Origin: Sphingobacteriales bacterium | GTDB taxonomy: Bacteria; Bacteroidota; Bacteroidia; Chitinophagales; Chitinophagaceae | DNA length: 13,143 nucleotides | Assembly: GCA_024640385.1 (NCBI GenBank) | Contig: JAHEFC010000066.1 | Span: 1-13,143, forward strand | Direction of reading: 5' to 3' | In this document: positions 1 to 7,168 of the stretch, one piece after another | How positions within the stretch are numbered: position 1 is the stretch's first letter | Layout of the letters: each line of letters starts with the position of its first letter | Notes under the pieces: model-generated | What the model was told of the DNA's origin: nothing | Database searches by the model: none | What the model saw: the letters and a program-made list of their open reading frames with translations, nothing else | Translations under genes and position numbers: made by a program

Positions 1-69
1 GAGGTATAAGAATTTATAATTAACCATATGGGTTAAAATCCCCGGTCACCAAATCTTTTTACTGCCCTT
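1..69. other. Left-edge non-coding stretch, no gene recognised
   Basis: No coding region is supported here. Positions 5-18 form a small perfect hairpin (TATAA, four-base loop, TTATA). Positions 30-51 resemble a tRNA 3' end (GGGTT, then ATCCCC, then GGTCACCA) followed by a short T run, but the T stem would have only three pairs. It could be a decayed tRNA end or chance similarity. Confidence 0.3.
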
Positions 70-256
70 GCATCCACATTTTCCACCGTCACTTTGCGGT
101 GTTTTCCACCGAAAAATCCGTTATTCACACATCTTCTGTTAGTTATTTTCTTCTACCTCCAAGGGATCCACATGTCACGGTGGAAAAAGGATGAAAACAC
201 CAGGGTAAAGCCAGTATTTGTGCAGATTTGGCCGGTTTTCCACAGTTTGTTGATAA
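70..256. promoter_or_regulatory. Cluster of DnaA-box-like 9-mers (candidate origin or DnaA-bound regulatory region)
   Basis: Two 9-mers match the relaxed DnaA-box consensus TTWTNCACA exactly: TTATTCACA at 121-129 and TTTTCCACA at 236-244. Four more are one base off. TTTTCCACC occurs at 79-87 and 102-110 on plus and at 179-187 on minus, and TTATCAACA occurs at 248-256 on minus. Two weaker copies (7 of 9) lie at 70-78 and 164-172. Downstream, positions 285-305 are almost pure A/T, as expected of an unwinding element. Nothing in the stretch looks coding; the small open frame at 94-291 has no recognisable protein character. The motifs are seen directly. Use as a replication origin is inference, because dnaA itself is not in the window and a DnaA-controlled promoter would look similar. 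Confidence 0.45.
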
Positions 257-277
257 ACACAAATTCACCTATTTTTG
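246..277 (+). promoter_or_regulatory. Bacteroidota-type promoter for the PpiD-like gene
   Basis: TTTG at 246-249 and TATTTTTG at 270-277 are separated by 20 bases. This fits the Bacteroidota primary-sigma promoter (-33 TTTG, -7 TAnnTTTG). Transcription would start near 283, giving a leader of about 23 bases before the ATG at 306. The -33 region overlaps a DnaA-like 9-mer at 248-256, so DnaA binding could influence this promoter. Confidence 0.55.
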
Positions 278-305
278 CCCTCCATTTTTAAATATATATA
301 CTATT

Positions 306-2429
306 ATGTCGATTATCCAGTCGTTGCGTGATAAATCCGCCGTACTCCTGACAGGCCTGATAGCCATAAGCCTTTTGGGCTTTTTGGTACAGGATGCCTT
401 TATTGGCAGAACAAGTGGTTTATTCTCAGGCCCTTCATCAACCGTTGGATCCATTAATGGTACCTCCATTGACGCCAGGGAATTCAATGAAAAGGTAAGG
501 CTGATGGAGGAATCCAATCGCCAGCAGGGGGTACAGAGCAGCGAGATGATGACCCAGAATATTATTGAAAGCGTCTGGAATACCTATATCCAGGAGAATC
601 TCATCAAGACCGAGACCAATAAACTGGGACTTTCTTTCACCGCGAAAGAAATGAGTGAATTACTGTTCAGCAACGATGCTCCGCAGGAATTCAAACAGCT
701 TTTTACAGATCCAAACACGGGTCAGTTCAATATTCAGGCCGCCCGTACCTGGTTTGCCAATGTGAAGAAAAGCAAACAGTCAGAAGAGGTGAATATGGTG
801 AATAACCAGCTGATCGAACCCCTGATCGTTAGGCAACTCGCAGAAAAATATAGTTCCCTGATAGGTCAGGCCAGCTATATTCCAAAATGGATGATCGAGA
901 AGATGAATACGGACAATAGCCAGTTTGTTTCCATGAACTATGTATATGTTCCCTATTCAACCGTACCGGACAGTTCAGTGAGGGTAAGCGATGACGACAT
1001 CAATAAATTTGTGCAGGCACATAAAGAAGAATTCAAGCAGGAGAAAACCAGGAGCATCGCCTACGTTACATTTGATGCAAACCCTTCTTCCGCAGACAGT
1101 GCTGCAGTATACAACAAACTGGAGAGCCTGAAAGAGGAGTTGAAAAATACTGCGGACGCAAAAGCGTTCGTTGCCCGCAACGGAAGCAGCATTCCTTTCT
1201 TTGATGGTTTTGTACTCAAGAACAGGTTGGCCATGGACGCGAAGGACAGCATCGTTTCGCTTCCTGTTGGCGGTGTGGTTGGACCTTACCTCGATGGAGG
1301 ATCATATGTGATCGCGAAGAAACTCGATGTCAGGTCTGTACCCGATTCAGTTAAAGTGAGACATATCCTGATCGGCGTTGTTGATCCAAGAACAGGACAG
1401 GCAAAGCGCACAGACAGTGCTGCAAAATATACTGCGGACAGCCTTTTCGCTGCAATCAAAGCGGGTGCTGATTTCAGAACAATGGCTGCAACATTCAGTG
1501 AAGATGAAGGAAGCAAGAATAATGGCGGCGAATATAATTTTTCATCACAAGACCTTAACCTGGCCAAAGAGTTTTACAACTATGCTTTCTACAAGCCTAC
1601 CGGCAGCCGCGATATCGTGAAAACCGAATTCGGTTATCACATTATGGAAGTGATGAGCCAGAAGAATTTTGAAGAGGCGTATAAAGTAGCATATATCGCC
1701 AAGCCCATTCTTTCCAGCGTGGAAACAGATAATGCGGCTTCTTCGGCCGCAACCCAGTTTGCAGGAAACAGCCGTGATATTAAATCTTTTGACGCCAACG
1801 TTACCAAGAACGGAATCAACAAGAGGCTTGCCGACAATATTAAAGAAATAGACTACACAGTTGCCGGAATGCCATCACGTGCTTTTGTAAAATGGATCTG
1901 GGAAAACAAAGTGGGTACTGTTTCGGAACCATTTGATTTCAAAGACAAATATGTTGTAGCAGTGATCACGGGATCGTATGAAGAAGGTGTTCAGTCTGCC
2001 GCAACAGCGCGTGTTATGGTTGAACCGTTGATAAGGAACCAGAAAAAAGCAGAGGTATTAAAAACTAAAATCGGCAATGCAAACACGTTGGAGGCTATTG
2101 CTGCAGCAACCCAGCAGCAGGTTGGCCAGGTAGACACCCTTCGTTTTGGTGACCAGTTTGTTCCTAATGTAGGTCCTGAAATTAAAGTAATTGGTGCCGC
2201 ATTCAATAAGGCTAACCTGTCAAAAGTATCGGGATTGATCGATGGCCAGACGGGTGTATTTGCGGTAAGGACGAATTCAGTAGGTGCATTGCCTAATCTT
2301 GCTGCGGATGTTGAATCTCAGCGCAAGAGCATGCAAATGCAAATGAAACAATACAGCACCTATGGCAGCTTCGAGGCGCTTAAAAAAGCGGCAAAAATAG
2401 AAGACACCAGGCGGGCTGCTGGATTTTAA
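306..2429 (+). CDS. ppiD: PpiD/SurA-type membrane-anchored periplasmic peptidyl-prolyl cis-trans isomerase
   Basis: This is a 707-residue foldase that probably helps envelope and outer-membrane proteins fold after export. The N-terminus (MSIIQSLRDK) precedes one hydrophobic segment at about residues 12-29, so the protein is probably anchored in the inner membrane with its bulk in the periplasm. A SurA_N-like helical region follows. A parvulin rotamase domain lies at about residues 349-450: it opens with VRHILIG at 351, has an F-S-E-D-E stretch in its middle, and closes with FGYHIMEV at 442. The C-terminal region of about 250 residues is less conserved. The reading frame stays open upstream to 228, but the ATG at 306 is preferred because it puts the membrane anchor at the N-terminus and sits just downstream of a good promoter. 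E. coli PpiD has the same layout and is somewhat shorter. The gene stands alone, with its own promoter and terminator. The family call is firm; the exact orthology to PpiD is less so. Confidence 0.9.
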   Translation: MSIIQSLRDKSAVLLTGLIAISLLGFLVQDAFIGRTSGLFSGPSSTVGSINGTSIDAREFNEKVRLMEESNRQQGVQSSEMMTQNIIESVWNTYIQENLIKTETNKLGLSFTAKEMSELLFSNDAPQEFKQLFTDPNTGQFNIQAARTWFANVKKSKQSEEVNMVNNQLIEPLIVRQLAEKYSSLIGQASYIPKWMIEKMNTDNSQFVSMNYVYVPYSTVPDSSVRVSDDDINKFVQAHKEEFKQEKTRSIAYVTFDANPSSADSAAVYNKLESLKEELKNTADAKAFVARNGSSIPFFDGFVLKNRLAMDAKDSIVSLPVGGVVGPYLDGGSYVIAKKLDVRSVPDSVKVRHILIGVVDPRTGQAKRTDSAAKYTADSLFAAIKAGADFRTMAATFSEDEGSKNNGGEYNFSSQDLNLAKEFYNYAFYKPTGSRDIVKTEFGYHIMEVMSQKNFEEAYKVAYIAKPILSSVETDNAASSAATQFAGNSRDIKSFDANVTKNGINKRLADNIKEIDYTVAGMPSRAFVKWIWENKVGTVSEPFDFKDKYVVAVITGSYEEGVQSAATARVMVEPLIRNQKKAEVLKTKIGNANTLEAIAAATQQQVGQVDTLRFGDQFVPNVGPEIKVIGAAFNKANLSKVSGLIDGQTGVFAVRTNSVGALPNLAADVESQRKSMQMQMKQYSTYGSFEALKKAAKIEDTRRAAGF

Positions 2430-2453
2430 CTTTGTTGGAACATGAGAAATCGA

Positions 2454-2485
2454 AAGAGGCCCTCTGCAGAAGGGGCCTCTTTTTT
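2454..2485 (+). terminator. Intrinsic terminator of the PpiD-like gene
   Basis: AAGAGGCC at 2454-2461 pairs perfectly with GGCCTCTT at 2474-2481. One further C-G pair closes on a loop of about 10 bases, and the stem runs into a six-T tract at 2480-2485. It begins 25 bases after the stop codon, the classical position and form of a rho-independent terminator. Confidence 0.88.
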
Positions 2486-2539
2486 AATGTGGGGAATGTG
2501 GGGAATGTGGGGAATGTGATGAATGTGGGGAATGTGGGG
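2486..2539 (+). repeat. Six-copy 9-bp tandem repeat (AATGTGGGG)
   Basis: The unit AATGTGGGG occurs at 2486, 2495, 2504, 2522 and 2531. One variant copy, AATGTGATG, sits at 2513. The array starts directly after the terminator T-tract and runs into a G-rich stretch. It is non-coding. The near-identity of the copies suggests recent slippage expansion, so copy number may vary between strains. Confidence 0.9.
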
Positions 2540-2550
2540 GGACCGCGGCA

Positions 2551-2571
2551 GGGTCGGGGCGGGTTGGGGGG
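2551..2571 (+). other. Canonical G-quadruplex motif
   Basis: Four G-runs of 3, 4, 3 and 6 bases are separated by loops of 2, 1 and 2 bases (TC, C, TT). This fits the standard G-quadruplex pattern of four runs of at least three G with loops of 1-7. The preceding 9-bp array adds five more runs of four or more G with mostly five-base spacers. The motif lies on the coding strand, 27 bases before the DUF2480 -7 box. The pattern is seen; folding in vivo is inference. Confidence 0.6.
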
Positions 2572-2572
2572 A

Positions 2573-2606
2573 TTTAGGCGTCTTCGTCATTAACTCATTA
2601 ACTTTG
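2573..2606 (+). promoter_or_regulatory. Putative promoter of the DUF2480 gene
   Basis: TAACTTTG at 2599-2606 is an exact match to the -7 element TAnnTTTG. The -33 element is poor: TTTA at 2573-2576, 22 bases upstream. The -7 box ends four bases before the ATG at 2611, so transcription would begin at or next to the start codon. The box overlaps an exact tandem duplication of CATTAACT (2588-2603). Confidence 0.4.
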
Positions 2607-2610
2607 CAGT

Positions 2611-3117
2611 ATGGACACCATTGTAAATAAAGTGGCGGAAAGCGGTTTGATCACGCTGGATCTGGAGGATTTTTATCCGAAAGATGAGATTTTGGGATTT
2701 GATCTGAAAGAATACTTGTTCATGGGAATGATCCTTAAGGAAAAGGATTTCAGGGCAGCCCTGCAAAACCTGAATTGGGAAGCTTTTCGGGATAAGCAGG
2801 TGGCTGTGTATTGTTCTGCTGATGCCATCATACCGCTATGGGCATATATGCTGGTTAGCTCCAACCTGAGTGGTATTGCAGGGAGGGTTTTTTCGGGATC
2901 TACCGAAGAATTGAGAAAGCAACTATTCATAGAAAAGATACGCGAGATCAACAGCGCTGATTACAAAGATCAACGAGTAATAATCAAGGGTTGTGGGGAT
3001 CTTAATGTTGGTGAATACGTATATGTCGAGATCACCAATAAACTTACACCTGTAGTGAAATCGCTGATGTACGGAGAGCCGTGTTCAACTGTTCCCGTTT
3101 ATAAGAAGAAGAATTGA
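2611..3117 (+). CDS. DUF2480 family protein
   Basis: This 168-residue soluble protein belongs to a family of unknown function found in Bacteroidota. It is recognised from the N-terminal block reading ESGLITLDLEDFYP and the central block with WEAFRDKQVAVYCSADAIIP followed by W-A-Y-M. There is no signal peptide or membrane segment, so it should be cytoplasmic. The length is normal for the family and the conserved block begins within 12 residues of the ATG, which supports this start. It is a single-gene unit behind a G-rich spacer. It converges on corA with two bases between the stop codons, so the two transcripts must overlap at their 3' ends. No biochemical role can be read from the sequence. 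Confidence 0.85.
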   Translation: MDTIVNKVAESGLITLDLEDFYPKDEILGFDLKEYLFMGMILKEKDFRAALQNLNWEAFRDKQVAVYCSADAIIPLWAYMLVSSNLSGIAGRVFSGSTEELRKQLFIEKIREINSADYKDQRVIIKGCGDLNVGEYVYVEITNKLTPVVKSLMYGEPCSTVPVYKKKN

Positions 3118-3119
3118 AT

Positions 3120-4217
3120 TTAAAACCACCCCCGCTTACGGAACTGATATAACATCCAGATCGGAATCAGCAGCATCATGCCCACGGCGAAATAAAATCC
3201 CCACTCGTGGTGAGCATAGGGGATGATGTCGAAATTCATTCCGAATATTCCGCCGATCACTGTAGCCGGCGCGAGCAGACAGGTCACAATGGCCATCACT
3301 TTCATCACTTCGTTCAGTTTCAGGTTGACATTGTTGATATACAGATCCTGCATACTCATCATGATATCCCTGTAGTTTTCAGAAAGATCAAAGGCCTGCG
3401 AAATATGGTCGTAGACATCGTTAAAATATTTTGTGGTCTTGTCTTCCAGCAGATCGCTTTCACTGCGGATGATAACATTCAGCATATCGCGAACCGGTGC
3501 AATATTTCTTTTTAATACGATGAGCTCTTTTCTGAGCTGGTTGATCCGGATCAACGACCTGTTATTAGACTTCCTGATCAGTTCTTCTTCCAGGCTTTCA
3601 ATCTGTTCCCCAAGCTTTTCCATTACCAGGAAGTAATTATCCACGATAAGATCTATCATGGCATAGCAGAGATAATCGGCCGGCCTTGCCCTGATCTGGC
3701 TTTTGGGCATGTTAAGTCTAAGGCGAAGGGGGTTGAACACATCCCTGCTTGCGTCTTCCTGGAACGATATCACAAAGTTTTCACCCAGCACGATGCTGAT
3801 CTGTTCCGTCTCTACGGTTTTTTTTGTGTCGTTGAAATAAAGCATATTCAGCACACAAAGCATTCGCCCCTCAACTTCATCCATTTTGGCGCGCTGGTTC
3901 ACACTGAGAATGTCTTCAACCAGCAGCGAGTGTATTTCGAAATGCTGAGCAACCGCCTCTACATCAGCTTTCCGTAAACCGTCTATGTTGATCCAGCTCA
4001 GTTTCTTGGAAAACTTATAGTCAAAACAATCCTGCACCTTGTCTGATTCAAATTGGGCGATCTCATCCGCATCGTAATCATAAACAAAAACACGGATCTC
4101 TTTGGCCTCTTCACGAATGGGCAGAACGGTTGGATTAACATTAAGGATCTCTTTGGTCCTCTGTGTACCGAATATCTGTGGAAGCCCCAGGATCTTTAAG
4201 TAATTCTTGCCGTTCAT
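3120..4217 (-). CDS. corA: CorA-type magnesium/cobalt transporter
   Basis: This 365-residue protein of the CorA/2-TM-GxN family would form a homopentameric Mg2+ (possibly Co2+) channel in the inner membrane. The large N-terminal cytoplasmic domain ends in a long helical stretch rich in charged residues. Two transmembrane helices close the protein: the first ends in the signature FGMNF, with GMN as the selectivity loop, and the second is followed by the basic tail FRKRGWF. The length fits the family (T. maritima CorA has 351 residues). F replaces the usual Y before GMN. The frame continues upstream to a TTG at 4226, but the ATG at 4217 is the more likely start. A -7-like TTAATTTG (7 of 8) lies six bases before it on the minus strand, so the leader would be very short. 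Substrate choice among divalent ions cannot be decided here. Confidence 0.93.
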   Translation of the reverse strand: MNGKNYLKILGLPQIFGTQRTKEILNVNPTVLPIREEAKEIRVFVYDYDADEIAQFESDKVQDCFDYKFSKKLSWINIDGLRKADVEAVAQHFEIHSLLVEDILSVNQRAKMDEVEGRMLCVLNMLYFNDTKKTVETEQISIVLGENFVISFQEDASRDVFNPLRLRLNMPKSQIRARPADYLCYAMIDLIVDNYFLVMEKLGEQIESLEEELIRKSNNRSLIRINQLRKELIVLKRNIAPVRDMLNVIIRSESDLLEDKTTKYFNDVYDHISQAFDLSENYRDIMMSMQDLYINNVNLKLNEVMKVMAIVTCLLAPATVIGGIFGMNFDIIPYAHHEWGFYFAVGMMLLIPIWMLYQFRKRGWF

Positions 4218-4232
4218 TTCAACCAAATTAAG

Positions 4233-4314
4233 ATAGTTAAATAGAAAAATGGAGAGATAGAGAGCATTCTTGTAGCAAGATCTTTACAAGAAGGCCTTAT
4301 CTTTCTTTCTATCT
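4233..4314. repeat. Palindromic octamer-repeat element A, between the GH32 gene and corA
   Basis: The left arm contains four consecutive 8-bp units: ATAGTTAA, ATAGAAAA, ATGGAGAG and ATAGAGAG (4233-4264). The right arm, read on minus, gives ATAGAAAG (4305-4312) and the degraded AAAGATAA (4297-4304). A perfect 8-bp stem sits in the centre: TTCTTGTA at 4267-4274 with TACAAGAA at 4285-4292 and a 10-base loop. AGATAGA (4255-4261) pairs with TCTATCT (4308-4314), whose first bases include the GH32 stop codon. The structure could help end GH32 transcription, although no T-tract follows directly. It shares the 13-mer GAGAGATAGAGAG with element C. Confidence 0.55.
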
Positions 4315-5772
4315 GTATCCTTCCAGGTCCCGATAAAGCAGCGCCTGGCCGGCTCCTGACGGAGCAAACCGGATCTTGTTCATGGGCCCGCCTGCAAATA
4401 CCTGGGCGGTCATCGCCACTTCACCGTCGCCAACATAGAGCTCTGCAATACTTTCATCAAAATAAAGCCTGAATTTCAGGTTGGCCGGGGGTGTGCCCGG
4501 AAATATTGTTTTGTATACTGAGTTCGATCTGTATGCTGCATGGTCAAACCCCTTAGAGCCGCTGCGGTCTAAGCCGACTTCTTTTGTAGAAGCATTGTAA
4601 CTGATCACCAATTCATTATCACCGAGGCTTATTTCCTGCACCCCGGCTGCATTGGCGCTCCATTGCCACTCCAGCATGAAACTCTGGTCTTCGAGCGCGA
4701 TCTCCTGGCCAGCATTCAGCTGTACGTCTTTCTTTTTAAGAGATGCCAGTTCGTCTGCCGGGTTCTGCAAAAGGATCCACTCTGCGCCTACCCGTTTCAG
4801 GCTCAGGCTACGAGGTAACGACATGGCGCCCCGCCACTCACCCGCAGGGATATCACCGGCATATTGCCAGTTGTTTACCCATCCGATGCTTACGGGTGCA
4901 ATTCCCGGCGGCAGGTTATTGTATACAATTGCTGCATAATAATCGGGACCATAATCAGGCCGGTAGATCTTATCGGTGGCCGATTCGTTAATAAATTTTG
5001 TTCCGTCGAACTCACCAACAAAATATTGCATATACGGTGCTGGCGACATCATGAACACCCATTTGTATTTTCCTGGACTACCGGCAATGGGTACCCGAAA
5101 TAGATCCGGGCATTCCCAGATACCGGAGGTGTCGCCGGCCGGGCCGAATTCGCTGAGCAGGGTCCAGGCCTTTAATGTTTTACTGTTATAGAACTGAACT
5201 TTTTTCTCATGCGGCCACATCACTGCCATGATCCATTTCTTTGTGGGTTCGTGCCAGAACACTTTGGGATCGCGGAAATCCTTTTTCTCCAGGTCCAGCA
5301 CGGGATTGAAGTTGAACTTAGTAAAAGTTCTTCCGGAATCAAGGCTGTAAGCAATGTGTTGAGACTGGTTTGAATTTGGAATGTCGGCGGTATAAATCGC
5401 CACCATGGGCACCTGACCCAGTTTTTGCACAAAGCCAGAAGTATTGAACGGGTCAACTACGGCGGATCCGGAGAATATGGTGAGAGGGGGGGCTTCGGGA
5501 ATGGCAACGGGCAGTTCTTTCCAGTGTACAAGGTCTTTGCTCACGGCATGCCCCCAGCTCATATGCCCCCATTTGTTTCCATAAGGATTGTATTGGTAGA
5601 ACATATGGTATTCTCCGCCGTAAAACACCAGGCCATTGGGATCGTTGATCCAGTTCTTTTCGGGAGTGAAGTGGAATTGTGGCCTGTATTTTTCCCTGAA
5701 TGGCGATTGTGCCGAGGTCCGGTAATTCAAAAATGCTGCGAGTATCAATAAAACAAAGCCAATACGCTTCAT
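4309..5772 (-). CDS. Secreted glycoside hydrolase family 32 (levanase/inulinase/invertase type)
   Basis: This 487-residue beta-fructofuranosidase should release fructose from sucrose, levan or inulin. A signal peptide (MKRIGFVLLILAAFLNYRTSA) ends near residue 21, so it acts in the periplasm or outside. All three GH32 catalytic motifs are present. WINDPNG at 41-47 has the nucleophile Asp44, RDP at 167-169 holds the transition-state stabiliser Asp168, and WECPDLF has the acid/base Glu220. FSGSAVVD (100-107) and GWVNNWQYAG are further family blocks, and the last 150 residues or so fit the GH32 beta-sandwich. The frame extends one codon further to a TTG, but the ATG at 5772 is preferred. It lies 30 bases behind the tolC-like gene with no terminator visible between them, so it may be the last gene of that transcript. 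Linkage to a fructokinase and a sugar porter supports a fructan/sucrose role. Exo- versus endo-activity and preferred linkage cannot be told. Confidence 0.93.
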   Translation of the reverse strand: MKRIGFVLLILAAFLNYRTSAQSPFREKYRPQFHFTPEKNWINDPNGLVFYGGEYHMFYQYNPYGNKWGHMSWGHAVSKDLVHWKELPVAIPEAPPLTIFSGSAVVDPFNTSGFVQKLGQVPMVAIYTADIPNSNQSQHIAYSLDSGRTFTKFNFNPVLDLEKKDFRDPKVFWHEPTKKWIMAVMWPHEKKVQFYNSKTLKAWTLLSEFGPAGDTSGIWECPDLFRVPIAGSPGKYKWVFMMSPAPYMQYFVGEFDGTKFINESATDKIYRPDYGPDYYAAIVYNNLPPGIAPVSIGWVNNWQYAGDIPAGEWRGAMSLPRSLSLKRVGAEWILLQNPADELASLKKKDVQLNAGQEIALEDQSFMLEWQWSANAAGVQEISLGDNELVISYNASTKEVGLDRSGSKGFDHAAYRSNSVYKTIFPGTPPANLKFRLYFDESIAELYVGDGEVAMTAQVFAGGPMNKIRFAPSGAGQALLYRDLEGYR

Positions 5773-5802
5773 CAATTATTTCTTTTCAGCAATTTAAATT
5801 CT

Positions 5803-7158
5803 TTATTGGTTAATTGCCGCAGGGTTTTTCCCGCTCGCCCTGTTATACTCGGCAACCGCTACCAGGCAGTCGTGCAGATTCTGGTAAAGTTTGTCGCGGA
5901 TCTCTGAGAGTTTGGTTTCTTCTTCGAGCAGGTCTTGCGGAAGCGCACGACCTTCCTGCAGCCTGGAGCGGACGATCCCAATCTTTTCCTCCTGCACTTT
6001 CAGGCGCTGTTGCTGCAGGTCCACCTGTTTTACCTGGTTGTCGATCTTCCTTCGGGCATTGAGTATTTCATAATAAGCCTGTTGCTGAATCTTACGCAGA
6101 TTTTCTTTCTGTTGTTCCAGTTCAATCCGGGATTGTTCGATCTGCGATTTTTTCTCACCGCTGTTGAACAGGTTATATCTTATGCTGAGCCCGACAAAAG
6201 CATTTCCGTACCATCCCGTTATGGGATTGAAGTTGAAGGTGTAGTTATTGGCGCCGAGAAAACCTTCGAGATTGATAGTTGGCAATCTTCCCGCCCTGGT
6301 TTGTTCAAGCTGCAGAGCAGCCACATCCGCATTGATCTTCTGCTCCTGTACATCGGGCCTTTGTTCTACCACAGATTGCAGTGAGCTGATCTGTTCTGTG
6401 TTTCGTACTTGAGCAGGGAGGGTTAGTGTTTCTTTCGGCAAGATGAGTTGCACCGAATCATAGCCCATCACATAACTCAGATAAACCTGTGCATTGTAAA
6501 GATCAAGGCCGATGGTTTCTTCATTGATCTCCGATTCCCTTGTTTTCAATTGAGCTTCGCGAAGATCTGTGGCTAGTGCACGGCCCGTATTCAATTGTTC
6601 TGCGATCAGCAGTTCGTTATTTTTATTTCGTACCCTGTCTTGCGCCGAAAATTCCTGTTTGGCCCTGCTCAACATAATGGAATACCAGGCCTTCACAATT
6701 TCTTCCTCCCTTTCTGCTAAATGTCTTTTTTCCTGTGCTTTGGCGAGATCAACGGCGATCTTGCTGCTGTTCACCGTAGCCAGTTTTTCGGGCTCATAAA
6801 GCGCCTGTTTCAATCGCAGCCCCACAGCGCCGTTCCAGGGTGTGCCGAACTGAATGGGCACCAATTCTTTTGGGTCATTGGCCGGGTTGAATGCGTTGGA
6901 TGGCAGCACCGTGGTCTGGATAACGGGATTATAGCGATAATCTCCTTCTGCCGTTAGCTTCGGGTAGTAAGAAGACTTGGCTTCCCGTGTAGCCGCTTCG
7001 GCATAGGCAATGTTGCGCTTTGCATTCAGCAGGTCGGGTTGTTGTTTCCTTGCGATCTGCAAAGCCTCGTCCAGCGTCATGGTGATCACAGCCTTTTCCT
7101 GGGCAGCGAGCAGAGCGGATAGCAACAGGAATATGAAGAAGATTGAGATCTTTTGCAT
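5803..7158 (-). CDS. TolC-family outer-membrane efflux channel
   Basis: This 451-residue outer-membrane channel is the exit duct of the tripartite exporter encoded just upstream. A signal peptide (MQKISIFFIFLLLSALLAAQ) is followed by two related halves, each with a strand segment between long helices. This is the duplicated TolC/OEP layout. The repeats begin near TLDEALQIARKQQPDLLNAK and near SLQSVVEQRPDVQEQK, and the long helices are rich in Q, E, K and R. The frame is open 16 codons further upstream, but that extension would overlap the permease gene. The ATG at 7158 places the signal peptide first and leaves a 10-base gap after the permease stop. The length is typical. Tight packing with the ATPase, adaptor and permease genes argues that it is dedicated to this exporter. 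Confidence 0.9.
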   Translation of the reverse strand: MQKISIFFIFLLLSALLAAQEKAVITMTLDEALQIARKQQPDLLNAKRNIAYAEAATREAKSSYYPKLTAEGDYRYNPVIQTTVLPSNAFNPANDPKELVPIQFGTPWNGAVGLRLKQALYEPEKLATVNSSKIAVDLAKAQEKRHLAEREEEIVKAWYSIMLSRAKQEFSAQDRVRNKNNELLIAEQLNTGRALATDLREAQLKTRESEINEETIGLDLYNAQVYLSYVMGYDSVQLILPKETLTLPAQVRNTEQISSLQSVVEQRPDVQEQKINADVAALQLEQTRAGRLPTINLEGFLGANNYTFNFNPITGWYGNAFVGLSIRYNLFNSGEKKSQIEQSRIELEQQKENLRKIQQQAYYEILNARRKIDNQVKQVDLQQQRLKVQEEKIGIVRSRLQEGRALPQDLLEEETKLSEIRDKLYQNLHDCLVAVAEYNRASGKNPAAINQ

Positions 7159-7168
7159 ATCAATTGGT

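Noticed and set aside
1..54. Possible 3' half of a tRNA gene ending in GGTCACCA followed by a T run
   Set aside because: Counting back from CCA leaves no valid T stem, and setting the loop at TTAAAAT gives only three paired stem bases. The T loop also lacks the conserved C. It may be a remnant but cannot be called a tRNA.
94..291. 65-codon open frame overlapping the left intergenic region
   Set aside because: The translation has no conserved character, it overlaps the DnaA-like boxes and the promoter, and it runs past the likely -7 box of the next gene.
228..305. N-terminal extension of the PpiD-like frame
   Set aside because: It would place 26 polar and aromatic residues before the membrane anchor and would start upstream of the predicted promoter. 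The ATG at 306 fits better.
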